Below are positions 31,920-43,012 of a DNA stretch of 64,000 nt, piece by piece. A program made the position numbers and the translations under genes. The DNA comes from an uncultured Pelagibacteraceae bacterium (GTDB lineage: Bacteria; Pseudomonadota; Alphaproteobacteria; Pelagibacterales; Pelagibacteraceae), in contig CABYYA010000001.1 in the NCBI GenBank assembly GCA_902523125.1, positions 32,948 through 96,947 on the forward strand, given 5' to 3'. The notes below the pieces were generated by a model. It was given only the letters and a program-made list of their open reading frames with translations. It ran no database searches and was not told the DNA's origin. Every line of letters starts with the position of its first letter. Position 1 is the stretch's first letter.

Positions 31920-34917
31920 TTAATCTTTCACCTTCCTCATCTAAAAAAACAGGATGAGCTACTGTCACATTTATATTTTTATTTTCCATTGGAATAATTA
32001 ACTTTTGTCCAAGCATTTTTTTCCCACCCTTGACCACTCCTAGTGCAATAGATTTATTTAAATTTGGACTATAGTAACTTGATGTAACATGTCCCAACAT
32101 TTCAATAGGTGATTTTGTAATATCAGCCACTATCTGTGCACCTTCCTCTAAAACTTCTTTTGGATTTTCAGTAAGTAAGCCAACCAATTGTTTTCTATCA
32201 TCTTTAATTGTGTCTGATCTATATAACGATCTTTTTCCAATAAAATCATATTTTTTCTTACTCACTATCCAGTCCATTTGTAAATCAATTGGCGTCATGG
32301 TTGCATCTGTATCTTGCCCAACTATTATAAAACCTTTTTCAGCTCTCAATAAATGCATTGTTTCTGTTCCATAAGGAGTAATATTAAAATCTTTGCCTTC
32401 CTCCATACATTTTTCCCAAACAGATTTTCCATAATTTGATTGAATATTAATTTCATAACTTTGCTCCCCAGTGAAACTAATTCTCATAACTCTACACTTT
32501 ATCTGACCAATTTTTGTATTTTTAAACGACATATGTGGAAATTTTTCATCAGAAAAATCTAAATCAGGGATAACTTTAGATACAATTTTTTTACTGTGTG
32601 GACCGCAAACACTAATAGTTGCATAATGATCAGTTACAGATGATAAATAAACATCTAGCTCAGGCCACTCTGTTTGAAGATAATCTTCAAGTTTTCCTAA
32701 AACGTTTGCAGCCCCACCAGTAGTAGTAGTCATTATATAATGATTTTCATCTAACCTGGTTGTTACTCCATCATCATATACCATCCCATCTTCGTTGAGC
32801 ATTAAACCATAACGACATTTACCAATAGCAAGTTTTGACCAAGCATTGGTGTAAACACGATTTAGAAATTCTGAAGCATCTGTTCCTTGAATATCAATTT
32901 TTCCTAAAGTGGATGCATCTAGTATACCTGCGTAGTCTCTAGCTGCTTTACTCTCTCTTTGAACAGCTTGGTGCATATTTTCATTTTCTTTAGGATAGTA
33001 CCAAGCTCTTTTCCACTGACCCACATTTTCAAATTTAGCATTGTTTGCAACATGCCAATCATGAATAGGCGTACGCCTAATTATATCAAAAAACTCACCC
33101 ACATTTCTTCCAACTATAGTTCCAAAGGTAAGTGGTGTATAAGGTGGTCTAAAAGTTGTTGTCCCGTGCTCACCTATTTTAGTACCTGCAGTTTCTGAAA
33201 TAATCCCTAAAGCATGCATATTACCTAGTTTACCTTGATCAGTGCCCATGCCAGTTGTGGTATATCTTTTTACATGCTCTATTGATCTAAATCCTTCTCT
33301 TAAAGCTAATTTTATATCTTTAGCAGTCGCATCATTTTGGTAGTCAACAAAAGATTTAGTTTTCCCCAAAATTTTATCTGATGGCAACAACCAGATATTT
33401 CTTTTTGATTTATTTATTCCTGTGATAATTTCAAAAGTTTTATAATCGGTTTTATTGATGTTAAGAAACTTTTTGACAGATAATACTGTGTTTGTCGTAA
33501 TATCCTCTAAACTTAAATCTCCATTGCAGGATCCAATACTTAATTGATCTGAAGGATATTTGTTTGGAATAAAAACTTGATCATCTTCTCTAAATTTTAA
33601 TTTCCCTCCTGATTGTGTAAATAAATGAACAGCTGGAGTCCATCCGCCTGACACACCCAAAGAATCACAACTTAATTTTATTTTTTTACCAATTACTTTT
33701 TGGCCATCTTTGGAGAGCTGCATAATTGATAATCCATTAATTCTTTTATAACCATATGTATCAACAACTGTGTAACCTTTAAAAATTCTAATATTATTTT
33801 TCTCTAACTCATAAGACAGTTTAGATTCTATTTCTTCTCTATTATCAATAATTGCATTGATTTTAATCCCTCGTTGAACCAGACTCATAGCAGTTTCATA
33901 CGCAGTATCGTTATTGGTAAAAAGAATATTATTTTCACCACAAGCTATACCATATAAATCAATATATTTTTTTATTGCAGAAGATAATAAGATTCCTGGG
34001 CGATCATTATTATCAAATATTAGAGGCCTTTCTATTGCGCCAGTAGCACTAATTACTTTTTTTGCTCTAATTTTTAATAATCTATGTCTAATTTTATTTT
34101 CTCTTTGATTGATGGGTAAATGATCAGTGAGATTTTCACGAGCTAACAAAAAATTGTATCCATGAAAAGCTGCTACACTAGTTCTTGTTTTAATTTCTAA
34201 ATTTTCTAATTTAGATATTTCATTAATTTCTTTTTCTAACCAAGAACTTGTTATTTGGTTATTAATTTTTGAAAATTCTGAGTTATCATAAATTGTTGAT
34301 CCACCTAAAAATGATTTTTCATCCACTAAGAGAGTTTTTAAACCATTCTTAGCTGACATTTTAGCTGCCATTATTCCCGATAAGCCAGCCCCGATTATTA
34401 AAACATCGCAGTGAATATACTTGTGCTCATAAATATCAGGATCAGCTTCTTTTGGCGACTTTCCTAAACCTGCAGATTTTCTTATAAAATACTCATATTT
34501 TTCCCAAAAACTTTTAGGCCACATGAAAGTTTTATAATAAAAACCTGCTGGTAGAATAGGGGACAGAATATTGTTAATTCCGCCAATATCAAAATTTACA
34601 CTTGGCCAACAATTTTGACTTGATGCAACTAAACCTTCATAAATTTCAATTTCTGTAGCCCTTACATTTGGTTCGGTTCTCGAAGTATTATCATGTAACT
34701 GAATAATTGCGTTAGGTTCCTCTGAACCAGCCGTCATAATTCCACGAGGTCTATGATATTTAAAACTTCGTCCTACAAGATGAACATCGTTAGCTAATAG
34801 AGCGGATGCTAAAGTATCACCTTTGTAACCGTAATACGTTTTATCATTAAATTTGAATGAAACTCGATAAGTTTCATCTACTAGTTTACTTGATTTAAAT
34901 CTTAAATTTTTAGACAT
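31906..34917 (-). CDS. soxA: Sarcosine oxidase alpha subunit
   Basis: N-terminal KFNDKTYYGYKGDTLASALLAN, FAD-binding LIIGAGLSGIMAAKMSAKNG, C-terminal GcvT-like domain. Confidence 0.96.
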   Translation of the reverse strand: MSKNLRFKSSKLVDETYRVSFKFNDKTYYGYKGDTLASALLANDVHLVGRSFKYHRPRGIMTAGSEEPNAIIQLHDNTSRTEPNVRATEIEIYEGLVASSQNCWPSVNFDIGGINNILSPILPAGFYYKTFMWPKSFWEKYEYFIRKSAGLGKSPKEADPDIYEHKYIHCDVLIIGAGLSGIMAAKMSAKNGLKTLLVDEKSFLGGSTIYDNSEFSKINNQITSSWLEKEINEISKLENLEIKTRTSVAAFHGYNFLLARENLTDHLPINQRENKIRHRLLKIRAKKVISATGAIERPLIFDNNDRPGILLSSAIKKYIDLYGIACGENNILFTNNDTAYETAMSLVQRGIKINAIIDNREEIESKLSYELEKNNIRIFKGYTVVDTYGYKRINGLSIMQLSKDGQKVIGKKIKLSCDSLGVSGGWTPAVHLFTQSGGKLKFREDDQVFIPNKYPSDQLSIGSCNGDLSLEDITTNTVLSVKKFLNINKTDYKTFEIITGINKSKRNIWLLPSDKILGKTKSFVDYQNDATAKDIKLALREGFRSIEHVKRYTTTGMGTDQGKLGNMHALGIISETAGTKIGEHGTTTFRPPYTPLTFGTIVGRNVGEFFDIIRRTPIHDWHVANNAKFENVGQWKRAWYYPKENENMHQAVQRESKAARDYAGILDASTLGKIDIQGTDASEFLNRVYTNAWSKLAIGKCRYGLMLNEDGMVYDDGVTTRLDENHYIMTTTTGGAANVLGKLEDYLQTEWPELDVYLSSVTDHYATISVCGPHSKKIVSKVIPDLDFSDEKFPHMSFKNTKIGQIKCRVMRISFTGEQSYEINIQSNYGKSVWEKCMEEGKDFNITPYGTETMHLLRAEKGFIIVGQDTDATMTPIDLQMDWIVSKKKYDFIGKRSLYRSDTIKDDRKQLVGLLTENPKEVLEEGAQIVADITKSPIEMLGHVTSSYYSPNLNKSIALGVVKGGKKMLGQKLIIPMENKNINVTVAHPVFLDEEGERLNAKL

Positions 34918-34920
34918 TGA

Positions 34921-35196
34921 CTATTCTACAGGTGGCTTTTCACCCATTTTATAAACTGTTTTGATTTGATCATTTGAAGTATCTCGAGCAATATTGAACC
35001 ATTTTCTACAACCGTGAGCATGATTCCATCTTTCGAATTGAACACCTTTTATATTTTTTCTCATAAATAAAAACTCAGCCCACTCATCATCACTTAATTC
35101 TGTCGGTTGTTTTGGTCTTTCTATGTGGGCTTCACCACCAGCTTTAAATTCACTTTGTTCTCTTTCACCACAAAAAGGACAATTAATTAAAAACAT
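34921..35196 (-). CDS. soxD: Sarcosine oxidase delta subunit
   Basis: INCPFCGEREQSEFKAGGEAHIERP...HGCRKWFNIARDT. Confidence 0.95.
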   Translation of the reverse strand: MFLINCPFCGEREQSEFKAGGEAHIERPKQPTELSDDEWAEFLFMRKNIKGVQFERWNHAHGCRKWFNIARDTSNDQIKTVYKMGEKPPVE

Positions 35197-36449
35197 TAGT
35201 GTGCAACTGCAGCAGCTCCATGCTCATCAACCAAATCACCACTTACAAATCTATTTAAGTTAAATGCAGCATTAAGTTTATGAGGTTCGTCATTAGCAAT
35301 TGTGTGAGCAAATAAATCTCCTGAACCTGGTGTAGCTTTAAAACCCCCAGTTCCCCAACCGCAATTGAAATACAAACCTTTTATTGATGTTTTGCTTATT
35401 ATTGGACTTGCATCAGGACATATGTCAACAATTCCACCCCACTGACGCAGCATTCTCATTCTACTAAAAATTGGGTACAATTCTAATATTGCATTTAAAG
35501 TTCCTTCCACAATATCATGACTTCCTTTTTGGGAATAAGATATATAATCATCTGTTCCAGCTCCAATTACGAGTTCTCCTTTATCAGATTGACTTACGTA
35601 AGCATGAACTGCATTTGACATTACAACAGTATCAATAATTGGTTTGACTGGTTCAGATACTAACGCTTGAAGAGGTTTGCTTTCCAAAGGTAATTTTAAT
35701 CCTGCCATATTTGCTATAACACTAGAGTGACCAGCAGCTACAACACCAATTTTTTTGGCTTTGATAAATCCTTTAGTTGTTTCTATGCCTTCAACTGTAT
35801 CACCATTTCTTTTTACTCCTTTTACTTCACAATTTTGAATAATATCTACACCCATTTCATCAGCACCTCTTGCGTACCCCCAAGCAACCGCATCATGTCT
35901 TGCTGTACCAGCTCTTCGTTGGAGGGTACCACCTAAAACTGGATAACGAATATCTTGTGACGTATTTATAATTGGACAAAATTTTTTGACTTCCTTAGTA
36001 TTCAAATAAACTGCATCAATCCCATTTAATCTATTTGCATGAGTTCTTCTTTTTAAATCTCTTACATCTTGTAAATTATGAGCGAGATTCATAACTCCTC
36101 TTTGACTAAACATAACATTATAATTTAACTCTTGAGATAAACCTTCCCAAATTTTAAGAGCATGATCATAAAGACCAGCACTTGCATCCCATAAATAATT
36201 TGATCTTATTATTGTAGTATTCCGACCAGTATTTCCACCTCCTATCCAACCTTTTTCAACAACAGCAATGTTCTTCATGTTATGTTTTTTTGCTAGATAA
36301 TAAGCAGTTGCAAGACCATGTCCTCCACCTCCGACTATTACAGCATCATATTCTTTTTTAGGCTCAGGATCTTTCCAAGCTTTCTCCCAATTTTCATGAT
36401 AAGAAAAAGCGTTTTTAATAAGTGAAAATATTGAATACTTATTTTTCAT
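35196..36449 (-). CDS. soxB: Sarcosine oxidase beta subunit
   Basis: [38 protein letters not shown]. Confidence 0.96.
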   Translation of the reverse strand: MKNKYSIFSLIKNAFSYHENWEKAWKDPEPKKEYDAVIVGGGGHGLATAYYLAKKHNMKNIAVVEKGWIGGGNTGRNTTIIRSNYLWDASAGLYDHALKIWEGLSQELNYNVMFSQRGVMNLAHNLQDVRDLKRRTHANRLNGIDAVYLNTKEVKKFCPIINTSQDIRYPVLGGTLQRRAGTARHDAVAWGYARGADEMGVDIIQNCEVKGVKRNGDTVEGIETTKGFIKAKKIGVVAAGHSSVIANMAGLKLPLESKPLQALVSEPVKPIIDTVVMSNAVHAYVSQSDKGELVIGAGTDDYISYSQKGSHDIVEGTLNAILELYPIFSRMRMLRQWGGIVDICPDASPIISKTSIKGLYFNCGWGTGGFKATPGSGDLFAHTIANDEPHKLNAAFNLNRFVSGDLVDEHGAAAVAH

Positions 36450-36452
36450 ATT

Positions 36453-36490
36453 TATTGAATAATTACTTTATAAATATTGATTATTCAATA
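36453..36490. repeat. Perfect 11-bp inverted repeat TATTGAATAAT-N16-ATTATTCAATA between soxB and tRNA-Ser
   Basis: Arms 36453-36463 and 36480-36490 read directly. Confidence 0.85.
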
Positions 36491-36513
36491 CAATCAAAAG
36501 TGACAAATTTATT

Positions 36514-36605
36514 GGAAGAGTGGGTGAGAGGCTGAAACCAGTCGTTTGCTAAATGACCGTGCGAGGAAACTTGTACCGAGGGTTCGAATCCCTCCTCTTC
36601 CGCCA
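36514..36605 (+). tRNA. tRNA-Ser (anticodon GCU), CCA encoded
   Basis: Acceptor GGAAGAG/CTCTTCC, anticodon stem GTCGT/ATGAC with loop TTGCTAA, long variable arm, GGTTCGAATCC T-loop, terminal GCCA. Confidence 0.95.
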
Positions 36606-36608
36606 TTT

Positions 36609-38828
36609 TTAGTACAAAGGATCATCCTTAAAGAAGTTTATCATCGTAACTGGCTTTTGAGCTAAAATATAACGATAGACGTTGTAGTTTTCCAGTACTC
36701 TTTGTACATAATTTCTTGTTTCTTTAAATTTGATTAATTCAATCCAATTTACGTAATCAATTTGGTTTTTTTGTGGATTTTTATTTATTTTTTTCCAATA
36801 TCTAACTCTTTTGGGTCCAGCATTATACGCTGCTACTGCAAACGGATAAGCACCGTCATAATCTAAAATTAGGCCAGCTATGTAGTGAGAACCTAAATTA
36901 ATATTATATTCTGCATCTCTTGTTAATCTAGATTTTGAATAAGGAAGTTTTGCTTGTTTAGCAACCACCTTAGCAGTATAAGGCATGAGCTGCATTAGTC
37001 CTTTTGCTCCTGCGTGACTGTTAGCACTTAAATCAAATTCACTTTCCTGTCTTATTATTGATAGAATAAATGCAGTATCAGGAATTTTTCTTCCATTTAT
37101 ATAATTGGGTGTACTTATAATTGGATAATTATATTTGTTATGAAATCTTTTTTCGTAGGAGGCAATTTTGGCTATTTGAATAGCAAAATCAAATCTATCA
37201 ATATTTGTTGCTAACTCTGCTGCTAAAATTTCACTACCGTTATTTGTATCATCATTTGCCAAATGTCTTAATATATGTTTTGAATATTTATCTTCATTTA
37301 GCTCATCAAGAAGAAAAATCGTTTTGACTAATTCTTTTTTAAAGAAATAGTCTCTATATTCTTTTGAAACTACAATCTCTTTAGATAATTCAAAAGGTTG
37401 ATTGGGATTTAACTCCATAAATGCTAACTGACCATAATATGTAGTAAGAAAATTAGATGCTTTACCAAACCATTCATTAGCTAATTCATTTCTACCAAGT
37501 TTTTGATAAGTTTTAGCTAACCAATAGGCTCCTCGAGAAGTGCTTATTGGATAACCAACGTTATTATAAAAATTTTCAAAATGATCCTTAGCTAATAAAG
37601 GATCATCTAAGAAACTTAATGCTATCCATCCGCTCATCCATTCAGCTGCTGCATACTCAGGTCCATCAGTCAAAGCATGATTACTTGAAATTTTATAAGC
37701 TAATGCATATCTCTTTTTATAAATTAATGATCTTGAAATGATTTCTCTTTCAATCCACCACTTATCTGGTCTGACTAAATAATCTTTAGTATTTTTAATT
37801 TTTACTAAAATTTCAACAGAACTATCTACTCTTCCCCTTTTTCTTCTCCATTTTAATCTGTCGTAATTCAAACCTGCATCATTTTTAAATTTTGCTGGTA
37901 CTTTTGAAATAGCATTATCTACACCATAAGATTTACTCATTAATAATTGTCTAGCCGTATAAAGTGATTGATAATCTTTAGGTAAATATCTTAATAATCT
38001 TTTTAAATCCCAGTATTTATTATTCCAAGCCAAGTAATCTGCTCTTTTAATATAATCATCCGCATTGAGATACTTTTTGAATTTTTTTCTATAGAATCTT
38101 AATTCAGATTTGCTTAATTCGGCACTAATCCATCCTTCTTTAATATATGAAATACCTTTTTGTTTATTACCATTGAGAATTATACTTTCTCCAAGTATCA
38201 TTTTTCCGAAACCGCTTAAAGGTTCATCAACACCAAACCAATCAATTATTTTTTTAGGTGAAATAGTGTCTGTGGAAAGTTTATGCTCTGCTAAATATTT
38301 TATTCTTCCTAATCGAGGATAATCCTCGTTTTTGTCTATAAAAGTTTTATAATCATAATATGTCGCTTTGTTTCCTTTAGTCAGCAAATGTCTCCATTGT
38401 ATGAAATTATAGATTGATTTATCTTTGGCTCTTTTTGCTGTTTTCAATGCAGTAGGCCATTTTGCTAGTTTCATTTCTGAAATAGCCTTTTTCGCAATTT
38501 CAAAATCTTTCTTATTATAATATTTAGATTTTTTTGCTGTATTGGTTTTTTTGGCTCCCGCAACTAAAGGTTTCTTTTTTGGTAGAATAATACCCAAGTC
38601 TTTCTCAGCTTTTAACTTTATTTCATCCTCAGGCTTTTTTTCAATTTTCTCTACTATTTTTTTAGGAATTGGTTTTGGCAGAGGCTTCATTACATCAATT
38701 AATAATTTTTGATCTTTTTCTGCTTTCGTTTGGATTGGTTTCTTTAAAGGTATTATTTCTGCAGAAAATAAAATAGTAATTGTAGAGAAAAAAAATAAAT
38801 TGATAAAAAATATGAATTTTTTTAGCAT
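36609..38828 (-). CDS. slt: Soluble lytic murein transglycosylase
   Basis: C-terminal IIRQESEFDLSANSHAGAKGLMQLMPYTAK...AAYNAGPKRV. Confidence 0.93.
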   Translation of the reverse strand: MLKKFIFFINLFFFSTITILFSAEIIPLKKPIQTKAEKDQKLLIDVMKPLPKPIPKKIVEKIEKKPEDEIKLKAEKDLGIILPKKKPLVAGAKKTNTAKKSKYYNKKDFEIAKKAISEMKLAKWPTALKTAKRAKDKSIYNFIQWRHLLTKGNKATYYDYKTFIDKNEDYPRLGRIKYLAEHKLSTDTISPKKIIDWFGVDEPLSGFGKMILGESIILNGNKQKGISYIKEGWISAELSKSELRFYRKKFKKYLNADDYIKRADYLAWNNKYWDLKRLLRYLPKDYQSLYTARQLLMSKSYGVDNAISKVPAKFKNDAGLNYDRLKWRRKRGRVDSSVEILVKIKNTKDYLVRPDKWWIEREIISRSLIYKKRYALAYKISSNHALTDGPEYAAAEWMSGWIALSFLDDPLLAKDHFENFYNNVGYPISTSRGAYWLAKTYQKLGRNELANEWFGKASNFLTTYYGQLAFMELNPNQPFELSKEIVVSKEYRDYFFKKELVKTIFLLDELNEDKYSKHILRHLANDDTNNGSEILAAELATNIDRFDFAIQIAKIASYEKRFHNKYNYPIISTPNYINGRKIPDTAFILSIIRQESEFDLSANSHAGAKGLMQLMPYTAKVVAKQAKLPYSKSRLTRDAEYNINLGSHYIAGLILDYDGAYPFAVAAYNAGPKRVRYWKKINKNPQKNQIDYVNWIELIKFKETRNYVQRVLENYNVYRYILAQKPVTMINFFKDDPLY

Positions 38829-38871
38829 AATCTTTTAGTATATGAATCCACAAACTATGTTATAAGTATTT

Positions 38872-39753
38872 ATGTTCAAAGGATCAAATGTTGCTTTAGT
38901 CACTCCGTTTAAAAACGATAAACTTGATGATGAAACTTACATTAAGTTAATACATTTTCATATTGAAAATGGGACAAATGGTTTGGTTCCTGCTGGAACA
39001 ACTGGTGAGTCTCCAACATTAAGCCATAATGAGCATGAAAGGGTAATTGATTTATGTGTCAAAGAAAGTAATGGAAAATTACCTGTGTTTGCTGGTACTG
39101 GGTCAAACTCTACTGAGGAGGCTATTTCATTGACTACTCATGCTGAAAAAATGGGAGCAGATGGAGCTTTAATTGTTACTCCGTATTACAATAAACCTAC
39201 CCAAGAGGGACTTTATCAACATTATAAAGCTATCAACGATAAATGTGGAATTCCAATTCTAATTTATAACATTCCTGGAAGATCAGTGATTGATATGTCA
39301 GTTGAAACAATGGCAAGATTATTTGAATTAAAAAATATTATTGGTGTTAAAGATGCAACAGGTGATTTAACAAGAGTAGATAAAACATTAGAAAAATTAG
39401 GTAAAGATTTTATACAATTAACAGGAAATGACGATAACGCTTTAGAGTTTAATATAAGAGGTGGAGTAGGTGCTATAAGTGTAACAGCTAACATTGCCCC
39501 AAAATTTTGTTCTGATTTCCAAAGATTTTCAAAGTCTAACAATGATAATGAAATTAAAGAGGCTGAGAGATTAAATGAGATATTGCAGCCTGTTCATCAC
39601 GCTATGTTTGTTGAAAGCAATCCTAGCCCAGTTAAGTATGCTGCAAAATTATTGGATTTATGTGATGACGATGTAAGATTACCATTAGTAAAAGTAACAG
39701 ATACTACCAAAGAAATTGTTAAAAAGGCTCTTCATACAGCTAAATTAATTTAA
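38872..39753 (+). CDS. dapA: 4-hydroxy-tetrahydrodipicolinate synthase
   Basis: [39 protein letters not shown]. Confidence 0.97.
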   Translation: MFKGSNVALVTPFKNDKLDDETYIKLIHFHIENGTNGLVPAGTTGESPTLSHNEHERVIDLCVKESNGKLPVFAGTGSNSTEEAISLTTHAEKMGADGALIVTPYYNKPTQEGLYQHYKAINDKCGIPILIYNIPGRSVIDMSVETMARLFELKNIIGVKDATGDLTRVDKTLEKLGKDFIQLTGNDDNALEFNIRGGVGAISVTANIAPKFCSDFQRFSKSNNDNEIKEAERLNEILQPVHHAMFVESNPSPVKYAAKLLDLCDDDVRLPLVKVTDTTKEIVKKALHTAKLI

Positions 39754-40223
39754 TGAACAAAAAAACCAATACTGGTTTAAAAATAATATGTTTAAATAGA
39801 AAGGCAAGTTTTAATTATTTTTTTGAAGATTTATTAGAAGCTGGGATTGTCCTTAAGGGCTCTGAGATTAAATCAATAAGAGAAGGAAAAGTGAATATTG
39901 CAGATTCATATGCTATTGAAAAGGATGGCGAGTTGATCTTAATTAATTCTCATATAGCATCTTATAAACAAGCCAGTTATTCTAACCACAATCCAACAGA
40001 TGAGCGAAAGTTACTTTTAAATAAACGGGAAATAAATAAATTAATAGGAAAAATACAAAGAGACGGTCTTACCATTGTTCCCACTAAAATGTATTTTAAA
40101 AAAGGAAAAGCAAAAATTGAACTTGCTGTAGCAAAAGGAAAAAAACTACATGACAAAAGAGCAAGTAAAAAAGATAGGGATTGGAATCGTGACAAATCAA
40201 GATATTTTAGAAAATCAAGCTAA
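39753..40223 (+). CDS. smpB: SsrA-binding protein
   Basis: [47 protein letters not shown]. Confidence 0.97.
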   Translation: MNKKTNTGLKIICLNRKASFNYFFEDLLEAGIVLKGSEIKSIREGKVNIADSYAIEKDGELILINSHIASYKQASYSNHNPTDERKLLLNKREINKLIGKIQRDGLTIVPTKMYFKKGKAKIELAVAKGKKLHDKRASKKDRDWNRDKSRYFRKSS

Positions 40224-40701
40224 TCGTATCTACTTAGGTATAGGCTCAAATTTAGGAAACAGAAGATATAAAATCGAACAAGCCAAGTATGAATTATCTT
40301 TAAGAAATATCAGAATTATCAAAACCTCAAATTTTTATGAGAGTTTATCATGGCCAGATGAAAGTAAACCTAAATACTTAAATATAGTATTGGAAGTTAT
40401 TTCTGATTTAAAACCTTTGGAATTACTCAAAGTATCCAAAGACATTGAAATCAGTCTTGGTCGTAAAAAAAGGTCTAAAAATGCCCCACGAGAATGTGAT
40501 ATAGACATAATTGATTATAAAAGTAAAAAAATCAGTCAAAAAATCAATTTGCCTCATCCAAGAATGCACAATAGAAATTTTGTCCTTTTTCCATTATTTG
40601 AATTAAATAAAAATTGGAAACATCCAATTTCCAAAGATCACATTAAAAAACTCATAATATCATTACCAAATAGAGACATAAGATCTATTAAACAAATCTG
40701 A
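40189..40701 (+). CDS. folK: 2-amino-4-hydroxy-6-hydroxymethyldihydropteridine pyrophosphokinase (start uncertain, GTG 40189 or ATG 40150)
   Basis: [38 protein letters not shown]. Confidence 0.93.
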   Translation: MTNQDILENQANRIYLGIGSNLGNRRYKIEQAKYELSLRNIRIIKTSNFYESLSWPDESKPKYLNIVLEVISDLKPLELLKVSKDIEISLGRKKRSKNAPRECDIDIIDYKSKKISQKINLPHPRMHNRNFVLFPLFELNKNWKHPISKDHIKKLIISLPNRDIRSIKQI

Positions 40702-40722
40702 ATTAATGATATAATAAAGTAT

Positions 40723-42468
40723 ATGCTTAATTCAGATGATTTAATAAATAAAGTAAAAGGATATAATAAGTTTTTAAATCCAGATAGGTTGAATAAGGCT
40801 TATGACTTTGCGGTAAAGGCCCATAGCAATCAAAAAAGAGCCTCAGGTGATCCGTACTCAGTCCATCCAATTGAAGTAGCAAATATATTAACTGATTTAA
40901 AATTAGATAGTGCAACCATAACTACGGGTTTATTACATGACACAATAGAGGATACATACGCAACTTATGAAACTATTAAAGGTGAGTTTGGAGATGAAGT
41001 TGCAGATTTAGTTGATGGTGTTACAAAAATATCTGCACTTGAAAATAATGCATCATCCAATTCCAAAGCAGAAAATTTTAGGAAATTAATTTTAGCTACT
41101 TCGAAAGATATTAGAGTTTTATTAGTAAAAATTGCTGATCGACTGCATAACATGAGAACTATAAAAGCAATATCAAAAGAGGAAAAAAGAATAAGGATTT
41201 CTCAAGAAACTATGGAAATTTATGCCCCACTAGCAGACAGAATGGGAATGCATAGAATTAGAGATGAGTTAGAAGATCTATCTTTTGAAATTTTAAATAA
41301 TGAAGCTAGGTTGTTAATTCAAAAAAGACTTGATGAAATAAAATTAGATAAAAAAGATATTTTTGAAACCTTATCAACTGAAATAATAAAATTATTAGAT
41401 CAAAATAAAATTTCTTCAAAAATTTATGGAAGAGAAAAAACACCTTTTTCAATCTGGAGAAAAGTTCAGAAAAAAAGAGTTTCTTTGGAACAAATTACCG
41501 ATATCATTGGATTTAGAATTATTTTGGATAATGTTGATGACTGTTATAAAACCTTAGGAATAATCCACAAAGAATATAATTGTATACCTGGGAAATTTAA
41601 AGATTATATATCTTCAGCAAAAATTAATGGCTATAAATCAATTCATACTGCAGTTATTGGATCTAATAGAAAACCCATAGAAATTCAAATAAGAACTAAA
41701 GAGATGCACGATTTTGCTGAGAGAGGAATAGCTTCTCATTGGCAATATAAGTCCTCAGAAAAATTTAATTCTCTCACCTGGAAAGAATATGATTGGTTGA
41801 AAGATTTAGTTGAAATTATAGAAAAAAATGAAAATCCTGAACACTCTTACGAATATACTAAACTTCAAATGTTCCAGGAAAATGTTTTTTGTTTTACTCC
41901 CAAAGGTTCAGTAATCAAATTACCCAAAGATGCAACAGCAATAGATTTTGCTTATGCCGTTCATACAAAGATTGGTGATACTGCAGTTGGATGTGAAATA
42001 AACGGAAACAAGAGTGAACTTCAATCAATTTTAAGAAATGGTGATAGAATAAAAATAATTACTTCAAAAAATCAATCACCATCACTTCATTGGATTCCAA
42101 CAACAAAAACCGGAAAAGCTAGAGCTGCTATAAGAAGATATTGGCATGATAGGGGTGAAGAGAAACAGGAAAGAATAAAAAAATACAATACCACTTTGTG
42201 GATTTCATTACCTGATAAACCAGGGCAATTAGGAAATGTAAGTTCATTAATAGGTGAACATAAATTAAATATTTCAAATTTAGTAATGGCTGGAAAAAAA
42301 CCTGACTATATCAATTTTAAATTTCAGCTGATAATAAGAGATTTGAAAAATTTTACTAATTTTATTGCAGAGCTTAAACAAAAAGGTATAAAATTTAAGA
42401 TAATTAGACACGAAGATAAAAGAAATGCTTTCACACAAAAAATCCTTAGATATTTTAAGAAAGACTAA
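40723..42468 (+). CDS. RelA/SpoT-homologue bifunctional (p)ppGpp synthetase/hydrolase
   Basis: HD domain GLLHDTIEDT, synthetase KRVSLEQITDIIGFRII, TGS CFTPKGSVIKLPKDATAIDFAYAVHT, ACT domain. Confidence 0.96.
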   Translation: MLNSDDLINKVKGYNKFLNPDRLNKAYDFAVKAHSNQKRASGDPYSVHPIEVANILTDLKLDSATITTGLLHDTIEDTYATYETIKGEFGDEVADLVDGVTKISALENNASSNSKAENFRKLILATSKDIRVLLVKIADRLHNMRTIKAISKEEKRIRISQETMEIYAPLADRMGMHRIRDELEDLSFEILNNEARLLIQKRLDEIKLDKKDIFETLSTEIIKLLDQNKISSKIYGREKTPFSIWRKVQKKRVSLEQITDIIGFRIILDNVDDCYKTLGIIHKEYNCIPGKFKDYISSAKINGYKSIHTAVIGSNRKPIEIQIRTKEMHDFAERGIASHWQYKSSEKFNSLTWKEYDWLKDLVEIIEKNENPEHSYEYTKLQMFQENVFCFTPKGSVIKLPKDATAIDFAYAVHTKIGDTAVGCEINGNKSELQSILRNGDRIKIITSKNQSPSLHWIPTTKTGKARAAIRRYWHDRGEEKQERIKKYNTTLWISLPDKPGQLGNVSSLIGEHKLNISNLVMAGKKPDYINFKFQLIIRDLKNFTNFIAELKQKGIKFKIIRHEDKRNAFTQKILRYFKKD

Positions 42469-43012
42469 TGCTTTATTAGAAGGACACTTCATTTTATCTT
42501 CTGGATTACATTCTTCAAAGTATATCCAGTGTGCTAAACTTTTAAGTTATCCATCAAAAGCAGAAAAAATATGTAAATCATTGGCTTTTAAAATTAAAAA
42601 AAATTTTAGAAAATTTGATTTAATTTTGGCACCGGCCATTGGTGGTATTGTGATAGGTTACGAAATTGGAAGGATTTTAAAAAAAGAGACGATTTTTTGT
42701 GAGAGAGTTAATGGTAAATTCACCTTGAGAAGAGGGTTTAAAATTAAAAAAGGTTCTAAAGTTATTATTATTGAAGATGTAATAACAACAGGAAAATCTA
42801 GTATGGAATGTGTAAAACTAATAAAAAAATCTAATGCAATATTAGTGGGCTTCGCCACAATTATAGACAGATCATCAAAGAAAACATTAAAAATAAGAAA
42901 TAAAATAATTTCACATCTTAAGATTGAAGTACCAACTTATAAATCAAACAAAATACCAAAAAAATTAGACTCAATTCCAATTTCAACACCAGGAAGCAGA
43001 TTTATTAAGTGA
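42425..43012 (+). CDS. pyrE: Orotate phosphoribosyltransferase
   Basis: LLEGHFILSSGLHSSKYIQCAKLLSYP; VIIIEDVITTGKSSMECV. Confidence 0.95.
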   Translation: MLSHKKSLDILRKTNALLEGHFILSSGLHSSKYIQCAKLLSYPSKAEKICKSLAFKIKKNFRKFDLILAPAIGGIVIGYEIGRILKKETIFCERVNGKFTLRRGFKIKKGSKVIIIEDVITTGKSSMECVKLIKKSNAILVGFATIIDRSSKKTLKIRNKIISHLKIEVPTYKSNKIPKKLDSIPISTPGSRFIK

